Of a stretch of DNA of 9,517 bases, positions 1 to 6,113 are shown in pieces. Within the stretch, counting starts at the first letter, position 1, and each line of letters begins with the position of its first letter. Where the stretch lies: assembly GCA_902767235.1 (NCBI GenBank), contig CACXGR010000122.1, forward strand, positions 1 through 9,517, in the 5' to 3' direction. The notes beneath the pieces were generated by a model. The model did not search any database. It had not been told where the DNA came from and saw only the letters and a program-made list of their open reading frames with translations. The position numbers and the translations under genes were made by a program. Source of the stretch: an uncultured Lachnospiraceae bacterium (GTDB taxonomy: Bacteria > Bacillota > Clostridia > Lachnospirales > Lachnospiraceae).

Positions 1-841
1 CGTCCTGCGCGGAATCGTTCACATCCCGGATCAGGCTGTACTCAAAGGTGACCTGCCGGCCGGTCGTGTCAAAATAGTACCTGGCCGCCTTCATCAGCTC
101 CGCGATCGTGTACCGGTTCGCGATGGGCATGATCTTTTTTCTCTTCTCGTCCGTCACTGCGTGCAGGGAGAGCGCCAGCGTGATGGACAGTTTCTCCCGC
201 GCCAGGTCATAGATCCGGGGGACGATGCCGCAGGTGGATACCGTCACATTTCTCTGGCTGATATTGAGGCCGTTCTCATCCGTGAGAAGGCGAAGAAAGC
301 GGACCAGATTGTCATAGTTGTCGAGCGGCTCGCCGGTGCCCATGACGACCACATGGGATATGCGCTCGCCGGTGATGCGGGAGATCTCATAGATCTGATC
401 GAGCATCTCCGCGGGTGTGAGAGACCGGTAGAGTCCGTCCAGCGTCGATGCGCAGAAGCGGCATCCCATCCGGCATCCCACCTGGGAGGAAATACACACG
501 CTGTTTCCGAATTTGTAGCGCATAAAAACGCTCTCCACCAGCGAGTCATCCCCCATGGCGAACAAAAACTTCTGCGTCCCGTCCAGTTTGGAGACCTGCC
601 GGTCGATCATCCGCACAGCCGTCAGCGGGTATTCCTCCGACAGTTTCTGCGCCATCGCCTTGGGTATATTGGTCATTTCACTGTAATCTCTGACCAGACT
701 GACATGGATCCATCGGTAGAGCTGCCTGGCCCTGAAGGCGGGAAAGCCCAGCTCCTTCATGAGCGCGGTCATCTCCTCTATGGTCATCGATTTGAGGTCC
801 CGCCCGGTCCCGCCGGAAAGAGCTCCCTTCTCTGCTTTCAT
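1..841 (-). CDS. rlmN: Dual-specificity rRNA/tRNA adenine-C2 methyltransferase RlmN (partial, 3' end beyond window)
   Basis: RlmN is a radical-SAM enzyme that methylates C2 of A2503 in 23S rRNA and of A37 in a subset of tRNAs. The first 280 residues are present, and the C-terminus, including the second catalytic cysteine that carries the methyl group, lies off the left edge. An N-terminal helical region (about residues 17-75) has the family pattern GFPAFRARQLYRWIH. The iron-sulfur motif is C123-x3-C127-x2-C130, and C116 matches E. coli Cys118 by its 7-residue spacing. The SAM-binding stretch MGTGEPLDNYDN is at 167-178, followed by STCGI at 202-206 and LSLHA at 224-228. The ATG at 841 has GGAGGA 9 nt upstream. 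The gene follows rsmB after the largest gap in the window, 75 nt, which contains a hairpin. No frameshift is visible. The family call is very secure. Confidence 0.97.
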   Translation of the reverse strand, partial: MKAEKGALSGGTGRDLKSMTIEEMTALMKELGFPAFRARQLYRWIHVSLVRDYSEMTNIPKAMAQKLSEEYPLTAVRMIDRQVSKLDGTQKFLFAMGDDSLVESVFMRYKFGNSVCISSQVGCRMGCRFCASTLDGLYRSLTPAEMLDQIYEISRITGERISHVVVMGTGEPLDNYDNLVRFLRLLTDENGLNISQRNVTVSTCGIVPRIYDLAREKLSITLALSLHAVTDEKRKKIMPIANRYTIAELMKAARYYFDTTGRQVTFEYSLIRDVNDSAQD

Positions 842-850
842 ATATATATT

Positions 851-856
851 TCCTCC
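851..856 (-). promoter_or_regulatory. Ribosome binding site of rlmN
   Basis: The minus strand reads GGAGGA here, 9 nt before the ATG at 841, and the spacer is a pure AT run. It is a strong site and fixes the rlmN start. It lies 2 nt downstream of the 3' arm of a GC-rich hairpin (859-878), so its accessibility could depend on that structure. Confidence 0.85.
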
Positions 857-858
857 GC

Positions 859-878
859 ATGCCGGCCCAAGCCGGCAT
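859..878 (-). repeat. Perfect 8-bp inverted repeat (hairpin) just upstream of the rlmN ribosome binding site
   Basis: The minus strand reads ATGCCGGC, a 4-nt loop TTGG, then GCCGGCAT, a perfect 8-bp stem rich in G-C pairs. A second copy of the 5' arm (ATGCCGGC, positions 894-887) lies upstream and could pair with the same 3' arm instead, leaving a 20-nt loop. No run of U follows, so it is not an intrinsic terminator. Whether it regulates rlmN or only marks the end of rsmB translation cannot be told from sequence alone. Confidence 0.6.
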
Positions 879-916
879 CTGCTCCGGCCGGCATATATCC
901 TGGGCTGCCGCTATCC

Positions 917-2341
917 TTACTTCTTCACAAACCGGGCTATAAAAAAGCCGTCCGTTCCATGTCTGTGGGGGAGCAGCTGCAGACAGTTTTCCCTTTCGCC
1001 GACCGTAAGAGATGCCGGCAGATGAGGCGCGAGCGGATCCGGCGCAAAGCCCAGTTCCTTTTCAATGAAGTCCGCGATCTCCTCGTTCTCTCCCCTGTTG
1101 ATGGTGCAGGTGCTGTAGATCAGCCTTCCTCCCTCCTTCAGATACCCTGTGACATTCCCCAGGATCTCTTTTTGGAGTTTGCTCAGTTCCCTCAGCTGCT
1201 GCGGGGAGACATGGTACTTGATGTCTCTCTTTCGTCCGATGACGCCGAGACCGGAGCACGGGAGGTCGCACAAAAGGACATCCGCGGCGTCCTTCTCCTC
1301 ACAGGGGATCGGGGACAGCGCGTCCCGCTGCTGTACTTTGACATTGCCCAGGTGCATCCTTCTCACGTTCTTGCCGGTCTGCGATACTTTGCCCTTACTG
1401 ATGTCGAATGCATATACGCGGCCGGGCTCGCCGCCGTCCTTCATCGCTGCCGTCAGGAGCTTGGCGGCGCAGTGCATGGATTTGCCGCCCGGTGCGGCGC
1501 ACACATCATATACGGTCTCTTTGCCGGTGAGGCCCGCCGCCTCCGCCACCATCATGGAGCTCTCGTCCTGCACTGCCCAAAGTCCCTCTCTGTATCCGGG
1601 CAGCGCGCTAATGCTGTCCGTCTGTGTCAGATACCGGCAGTAGGGAAGATAATGCCCCATCTCATACTGCACGCCCTTTTCGCGCATCCTTTCCAGCGTC
1701 CGGCCAGCCTCGTCAGCCGGGATCCTCTCGTCAAAGCGGATCGACACCGGTCTGATCTCCATGAGCGCTGCCAGAAGCTGCCCAGTCTCCTCCGCGCCGA
1801 GCTGATCCGTCCACATGCGGACGATCCACTCCGGCATAGAATACTGCCGGGAGAGCGCCGGCAGATCCTCAGCGGCAGCGCCGCTTCCTTCCTGTCCATG
1901 GACCGGTGCATCAAACACGCCTTTTTCCTTCTCTCTGACAACCGTACGGAGCACGCCGTTGACAAAGCCGGACAGCTCCTTTTTGCCGCAGGCCTTCGTG
2001 AGTTTGACCGCCTCGTTGCAGGCGGCGGAATCGGGCACGGCATCCATATAGAGGATCTGGAAGATACCCATCTGCAGGATATCCCGGACCACGGGTCTGA
2101 TGCGCGTGCCCTTCCTGACATATCTGCGGATCACGTCGGCAAGTTCGATCCTTCGCTCGATCACGCCCTCCGCCAGTCTTTTGACAAATGCTCTCTGCCT
2201 CCGTTCCATGCCCTCCCGCTCGCAGCGGTCCAGCATCTCCTTTACGGCGACGTGGCTGTATGTCCCCTCTTCACGGATCTTCGAGAGGATCTCCAGAACG
2301 GCTTCCCGTTCACTCAGTCTGTTCAAATCCTGCTCCTTCAT
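917..2341 (-). CDS. rsmB: 16S rRNA (cytosine-967-C5)-methyltransferase RsmB
   Basis: RsmB methylates C967 of 16S rRNA in the small ribosomal subunit using SAM. The 474-residue frame has an N-terminal NusB-like RNA-binding domain (about residues 8-140) and a linker rich in Gly, Ala and Glu at about 140-160. A Rossmann-fold methyltransferase domain fills the rest. Visible motifs are SAM motif I CAAPGGKSMH (281-290), motif II AFDIS (311-315), motif IV DLPCSGLG (359-366, Cys362) and motif VI YSTCT with the catalytic nucleophile Cys412. The length is slightly above the usual 430-450. It starts 13 nt after the fmt stop. The ATG at 2341 lacks a good ribosome binding site, whereas a TTG at 2326 (codon 6) has AAGGAG 6 nt ahead of it, so the true start may be 5 codons in. 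The function call is secure and the start is not. Confidence 0.96.
   Translation of the reverse strand: MKEQDLNRLSEREAVLEILSKIREEGTYSHVAVKEMLDRCEREGMERRQRAFVKRLAEGVIERRIELADVIRRYVRKGTRIRPVVRDILQMGIFQILYMDAVPDSAACNEAVKLTKACGKKELSGFVNGVLRTVVREKEKGVFDAPVHGQEGSGAAAEDLPALSRQYSMPEWIVRMWTDQLGAEETGQLLAALMEIRPVSIRFDERIPADEAGRTLERMREKGVQYEMGHYLPYCRYLTQTDSISALPGYREGLWAVQDESSMMVAEAAGLTGKETVYDVCAAPGGKSMHCAAKLLTAAMKDGGEPGRVYAFDISKGKVSQTGKNVRRMHLGNVKVQQRDALSPIPCEEKDAADVLLCDLPCSGLGVIGRKRDIKYHVSPQQLRELSKLQKEILGNVTGYLKEGGRLIYSTCTINRGENEEIADFIEKELGFAPDPLAPHLPASLTVGERENCLQLLPHRHGTDGFFIARFVKK
2318..2334 (-). repeat. 17-nt identical segment, copy 1 (start region of rsmB)
   Basis: The minus strand reads AGCAGGATTTGAACAGA. 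Exactly the same 17 nt occurs at 6097-6113 around the TTG start of priA. In both places the central TTG is in frame with the gene and followed by AAC AGA (Asn-Arg). Bases flanking the two copies differ. Confidence 0.9.
2333..2338 (-). promoter_or_regulatory. Candidate ribosome binding site favouring a TTG start for rsmB
   Basis: The minus strand reads AAGGAG, 6 nt before a TTG at 2326-2324 that is in frame with rsmB. It overlaps codons 2-3 of the ATG-initiated reading. The ATG at 2341 has only purine-poor GCCGGC sequence at the proper distance. A protein starting at the TTG would begin MNRLSEREAVLEIL, close to family N-termini recalled as Met-(few residues)-REIVLEIL. Confidence 0.5.
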
Positions 2342-2354
2342 TCTGCCGGCGTCT

Positions 2355-3311
2355 TCACCGCTCCCTTGTCAGCTTCTGTCCGGGCTCCACCCTGGCGCCC
2401 AATAGGAAATTCCGGGTGCTCATCCGCTTCTTGCCCTCGTACTGCACTTCCGTGAGCGCAAGGACGCCCTCGCCGCATGTCACATAGACAGCGTCCTTAT
2501 CGGTCCCGGCGATCCTGCCGGCTTCTCCGCCGGCGCCGCAGAGGCCTTGTGCAGCTGCATCAGCCACGGCAGCTCCCCATATTTTGAGCATTTTCCCGCC
2601 CAGGTAGGTGAAGGCGCCCGGCCAGCTGTTGAGCCCCCGCACCAGACGCTCAATCTGTACAGCGGACATGGTCCAGTCGATGTTTCCCATCTCCTTTTTG
2701 AGCATGGAGGCGTAGGTGGAGGCGGCGCCGTCCTGTTTGATCGGCACAAGGCTGCCCGCTTCGATCATAGGCAGTGCCTTCACCAGAAGTTCCCCGCCCA
2801 GCGCGGCCATCTTCTTGTAGAGACTCTCTCCGGTCTCCCCCGGCTCCAAAGGGATCTCCTCCTGCAGGAGAATATCGCCGGTATCCAGTCCTTCGTCCAT
2901 CTGCATGATGGTGACGCCGCTCTTTTCCTCTCCGTTGATCACTGCCCACTGGATCGGCGCGGCGCCCCTGTATTTGGGCAGGAGTGAGGCGTGAACATTG
3001 ACGCACCCGTAAGGGGGCAGATCCAGGATCTCTTTGCTCAGGATCTGTCCGAATGCAGCCACCACGATCAGGTCCGGCGATTCCCGGCGAAGTCTCTCCA
3101 CCGCCTCCGGTCTTTTGACTTTGTCCGGCGCAAAGACCGGGATCCCCCACCGGTCGGCACACTCGTGCACCGGCGTCTTGATGACGCCTCTCCCGCGCCC
3201 TTTGGGCCTGTCGGGCTGGGTCACGGCCAGCGTGACTTCACACCCCTTTTCCATCATCGTATTTAATACTTCAGCCGCCAGATCCGGCGTCCCCATAAAA
3301 ACGATCTTCAA
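2355..3311 (-). CDS. fmt: Methionyl-tRNA formyltransferase Fmt
   Basis: Fmt transfers a formyl group from 10-formyltetrahydrofolate to methionyl-initiator tRNA in the cytoplasm. The 318 residues match the usual family length. The N-terminal formyltransferase domain begins MKIVFMGTPD and carries AAFGQIL (85-91), NVHASLLPKYRGAAPI (105-120) and MQMDEGLDTGD (136-146). By alignment from memory, N105, H107 and D143 are the catalytic set matching E. coli N106, H108 and D144. The C-terminal tRNA-binding domain (about 208-318) contains RGLNSWPGAFT and a linker rich in Ala and Gly at 247-266. The start is a TTG whose bases overlap the def stop in TTGA, a 4-nt overlap typical of coupled translation, with GGAGG 10 nt upstream. 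The next ATG, codon 6, would remove the conserved first strand. Its product's formyl group is removed later by the neighbouring def product. Confidence 0.97.
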   Translation of the reverse strand: MKIVFMGTPDLAAEVLNTMMEKGCEVTLAVTQPDRPKGRGRGVIKTPVHECADRWGIPVFAPDKVKRPEAVERLRRESPDLIVVAAFGQILSKEILDLPPYGCVNVHASLLPKYRGAAPIQWAVINGEEKSGVTIMQMDEGLDTGDILLQEEIPLEPGETGESLYKKMAALGGELLVKALPMIEAGSLVPIKQDGAASTYASMLKKEMGNIDWTMSAVQIERLVRGLNSWPGAFTYLGGKMLKIWGAAVADAAAQGLCGAGGEAGRIAGTDKDAVYVTCGEGVLALTEVQYEGKKRMSTRNFLLGARVEPGQKLTRER

Positions 3312-3820
3312 GACTCTTCTTCCTCCGTCTCCCGGGCGAACATCTCGTCCAGTTCTTCATTGGTGTAGAGTTTGCCTTCCACCAGTTCCACGTACATATG
3401 GCCCTCCAGGTGATCCAGCTCGTGGCAGATTGCCCTGGCCAGAAGGTCCTCGCCTTCCACCGTGAATTCCTCCATGTCCTCGTTGAGCGCCTTTGCCACC
3501 ACATGGCGGGGCCTTGTGACCTGCCCGCTCATTCCGGGCACCGAGAGGCATCCCTCCCATCCGGTCTGTTCGCCGTCACTCTCGACGATCTCCGGATTGA
3601 TCATGACGATAGGCTGATCCTGCGTCTCGCTGACATCGATGACCACGATCCGCTTGAGCATTCCCACCTGCGGCGCGGCAAGGCCCACGCCATTGGCGTC
3701 GTACATCGTCTCCTTCATGTCGTCGATCAGCTTTCTGATCTTGGGCGTCATCTCTTTGATCTCTTTGGCTTTCTTGTTGAGGACAGGATCTCCCTGCTCC
3801 CTGATGGTTCTCAGTGACAT
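3308..3820 (-). CDS. def: Peptide deformylase
   Basis: Peptide deformylase is a metal enzyme that removes the N-formyl group from nascent proteins at the ribosome exit. The 170-residue protein has all three family motifs. Motif 1 is GVGLAAPQVG (44-53). Motif 2 is EGCLS (89-93), where Cys91 is a metal ligand. Motif 3 is HELDH (133-137), where His133 and His137 bind metal and Glu134 is the catalytic acid/base. The C-terminal tail is very acidic (RETEEEES). The ATG at 3820 is preceded by AAGG 10 nt upstream, a moderate ribosome binding site. The gene starts 32 nt after priA and overlaps fmt by 4 nt. The def-fmt pairing is widespread in bacteria and links formylation to deformylation. Confidence 0.97.
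   Translation of the reverse strand: MSLRTIREQGDPVLNKKAKEIKEMTPKIRKLIDDMKETMYDANGVGLAAPQVGMLKRIVVIDVSETQDQPIVMINPEIVESDGEQTGWEGCLSVPGMSGQVTRPRHVVAKALNEDMEEFTVEGEDLLARAICHELDHLEGHMYVELVEGKLYTNEELDEMFARETEEEES
3322..3326 (-). promoter_or_regulatory. Ribosome binding site supporting the TTG start of fmt
   Basis: GGAGG on the minus strand lies 10 nt before the TTG at 3311 and sits inside the last codons of def. It explains initiation at TTG within the TTGA overlap rather than at the ATG five codons further in. Confidence 0.7.
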
Positions 3821-3852
3821 CTATATACCGCCTTTCTGCTTATGTTTTCCGT

Positions 3853-6105
3853 TTAAAAAGGAGTTACAGGGTCGAAATCAAACTGTACCTGGACCTGCGG
3901 GTCCCTTCCGATCCTGACAAGATATGCAAGGAAGGCTTCTGCGCGATCCTTACATCTCACAAGTTTATCATAGTTTTCATTCTTGACATAGAGCACGTAC
4001 CGAAACTGGTCCCGTATCCTGGTCAGCGATGCCTGCGCAGGGCCGATCACGAACGCGTCGGGATCATCCCGCATAAAGAGCTCCCGGAACTGGCCCGACA
4101 AGGCCAGCGCCCTGTCCTCGTCCGGGGACTGCAGCTGCACACACAGCATATGGGCTGCCGGCGGGTAGAGGAGCAGGGAGCGGTAATTCATCTCCTCCCT
4201 GAAGAATCCCTCGTAGTCCTGCCGGGCCGCATACTGCACGGCATAGTTCTCAGGCTGGTAGGTCTGGATCACCACGGATCCCGGCACCTCGCCGCGGCCC
4301 GCCCTTCCCGCCGCCTGTGTCAGGAGCTGGAAGGTCCTCTCCGACGCCCTGTAGTCGCCCGCATACAGCGACATATCTGCCAGAAGGATCCCCACCAGCG
4401 TCACGCCGGGAAAATCGTGTCCCTTGACGATCATCTGCGTGCCCACCAGTATATCCGCCTCCCGGTTGGCAAAGGCGGACAGGATCCGGTCATAGCTGCC
4501 CTTGCGGGTCGTCGTATCCGCGTCCAGCCTCAGGACGCTCGCACCCGGATAGCGGATCTTCAGGTGCTCCTCGATCTGCTCCGTGCCGGCTCTCAGTGCC
4601 GAGATATAGGGGGATCCGCACGCCGGGCACGCTCTCACGTTCGGTCTCTCGTATCCGCAGTAATGGCAGACCAGTCTCCCGTTTTTGTGGAGAGACAGCG
4701 AGACTTCGCAGTGCGGACACTTGATCACTGTCCCGCAGGAGCGGCAGGAGACAAATCCCGCCATCCCGCGCCGGTTGAGAAAGAGAATGGTCTGCTCTCC
4801 TTTGGCGAGCCGGTCCGTCAGAAGCGCCTGCAGACGCAGGGAGAGGATCGATCGGTTTCCCTGCCTGAGTTCCTCCCGCAGGTCCGTGATCTCCACCTGC
4901 GGCAGCGTGCCGCCTGTCAGCCGCTCCGTGAGCCGGTAGAGGCGGTATTCTCCGCTGCAGGCCCTGTGATAGGACTCGAGTGAGGGCGTGGCGCTCCCCA
5001 GCACCACACAGGCGTTCTTCATCATCGCGATCTGTTGTGCGACCTCTCTTGCGTGATATTTTGGCATGGCTTCATTCTTGTAGCTGGTCTCATGCTCCTC
5101 GTCGATCACGATGACGCCCAGATCCTGAAAGGGCGTAAACAGGGCGCTCCGGGGGCCTATGATGACATCGATCTCGCCGCGCCTGGCCCGCTCCCACTGG
5201 TCTGCCTTCTCGCTCTCCGACAAAGAGGAGTTCATCACGGACACTCTCTCGCCAAAATAGCGATAGAACCGCATCAGCGTCTGATAGGTCAGGGCGATCT
5301 CCGGGATCAGCATGATCGCCTTTTTCCCCCGGTCGCAGATCCCCCGGATAATGGAGATGTAGACCTCGGTCTTTCCGCTGCCGGTGATGCCGTGTATGAG
5401 GCTCACCGTGCTGCGCCCGGCGTCGTAGTCCGAAAGAACGCCGTCCACAATGGCTTTCTGTCCGGCGCTCAGCTCCTTGCCGCCCGGATCTTCCCCGCCG
5501 AAGGAAACGGGGTTTCTCAGGCTCTCCTCTTCTCTCACCTCGATCACGCCGGCGCCGGCCATGGCCCGGATGACGGAGGCGGTGATATGGAGCTTATTGA
5601 GCACCAGGCTGTAAGGCTGCCGGGGAACGGTCATCAGCTCGCGAAGAAGGCGCTCCCTGGCGACCTGATGCTTTTGCACATATATCTCCAGCTGCCTCCG
5701 GGCCTCTTCAGGGCTCAGTTTCAGTTCGATCTCTCTCGTCTTCACCGGCTTTCCGGGCTTTTGGGAAGTCAGCACGGTCCTGAGCGCCGCCGCCATGGTG
5801 GAGCCGTAGCGGTCCTTCATCCAGGCTGCCAGCGCAATGGCGAAGGCCCCGTTCTCATCTTCACTGTAGCCGCTTCCTGTGACTGGGAGCTCTGCGATCT
5901 CCTTGACCTTGTCCGGCGGCAGGCTGCACTCCTCCTTGAGCGCGATGATGTAGCCCTTCCGCATCGTATTGCTCTTTCCGAAGGGCACTAAAACAAGGCT
6001 CCCGGGCTGCACCTGCGGCTGCATTCTCTCGGGAACCCTGTATGTAAACGGTCTGTCCAGCTTGTTGTAAGCAATATCGATGATGATCTCGGCGTATCTG
6101 TTCAA
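3853..6105 (-). CDS. priA: Primosomal protein N', replication-restart helicase PriA
   Basis: PriA recognises stalled or collapsed replication forks and reloads the replicative helicase. The 750-residue protein has a 3' DNA-binding domain at the N-terminus (residues 1-100), then a winged-helix region. A superfamily 2 helicase core follows: Walker A GITGSGKTE (239-247), LIPEIALT (266-273), DEEH box (335-338), GSATPS (370-375), GTQMIVKGHDFPG (555-567) and QAAGRAGRG (597-605). Eight cysteines bind two zinc ions: C454, C457, C463, C466, C480, C483, C493 and C496. The start is a TTG 7 nt after the murE stop. No ATG or GTG is available before residue 28, and the N-terminus MNRYAEIIIDIAYNKLDRPF fits the family. 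The ribosome binding site is weak (AGGA almost adjacent, AAAGAG about 11 nt away), suggesting coupling to murE translation. Confidence 0.97.
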   Translation of the reverse strand: MNRYAEIIIDIAYNKLDRPFTYRVPERMQPQVQPGSLVLVPFGKSNTMRKGYIIALKEECSLPPDKVKEIAELPVTGSGYSEDENGAFAIALAAWMKDRYGSTMAAALRTVLTSQKPGKPVKTREIELKLSPEEARRQLEIYVQKHQVARERLLRELMTVPRQPYSLVLNKLHITASVIRAMAGAGVIEVREEESLRNPVSFGGEDPGGKELSAGQKAIVDGVLSDYDAGRSTVSLIHGITGSGKTEVYISIIRGICDRGKKAIMLIPEIALTYQTLMRFYRYFGERVSVMNSSLSESEKADQWERARRGEIDVIIGPRSALFTPFQDLGVIVIDEEHETSYKNEAMPKYHAREVAQQIAMMKNACVVLGSATPSLESYHRACSGEYRLYRLTERLTGGTLPQVEITDLREELRQGNRSILSLRLQALLTDRLAKGEQTILFLNRRGMAGFVSCRSCGTVIKCPHCEVSLSLHKNGRLVCHYCGYERPNVRACPACGSPYISALRAGTEQIEEHLKIRYPGASVLRLDADTTTRKGSYDRILSAFANREADILVGTQMIVKGHDFPGVTLVGILLADMSLYAGDYRASERTFQLLTQAAGRAGRGEVPGSVVIQTYQPENYAVQYAARQDYEGFFREEMNYRSLLLYPPAAHMLCVQLQSPDEDRALALSGQFRELFMRDDPDAFVIGPAQASLTRIRDQFRYVLYVKNENYDKLVRCKDRAEAFLAYLVRIGRDPQVQVQFDFDPVTPF

Positions 6106-6113
6106 ATCCTGCT
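6097..6113 (-). repeat. 17-nt identical segment, copy 2 (TTG start region of priA)
   Basis: Identical to 2318-2334 and placed so that the TTG at 6105-6103 is the priA start codon. It covers the last base of the murE stop, the 7-nt spacer and the first three codons of priA. The two encoded proteins are unrelated beyond Asn-Arg after the start. Confidence 0.9.

Noticed and set aside
859..878. Intrinsic terminator after rsmB.
   Set aside because: The stem is GC-rich but is followed by a ribosome binding site and an AU spacer, with no U-tract. Termination there would also cut rlmN off at its own leader.
678..878. 66-codon minus-strand frame starting inside the rlmN leader.
   Set aside because: It runs out of frame through the conserved start of rlmN and its sequence is arginine/glycine-rich shadow translation with no recognisable domain.
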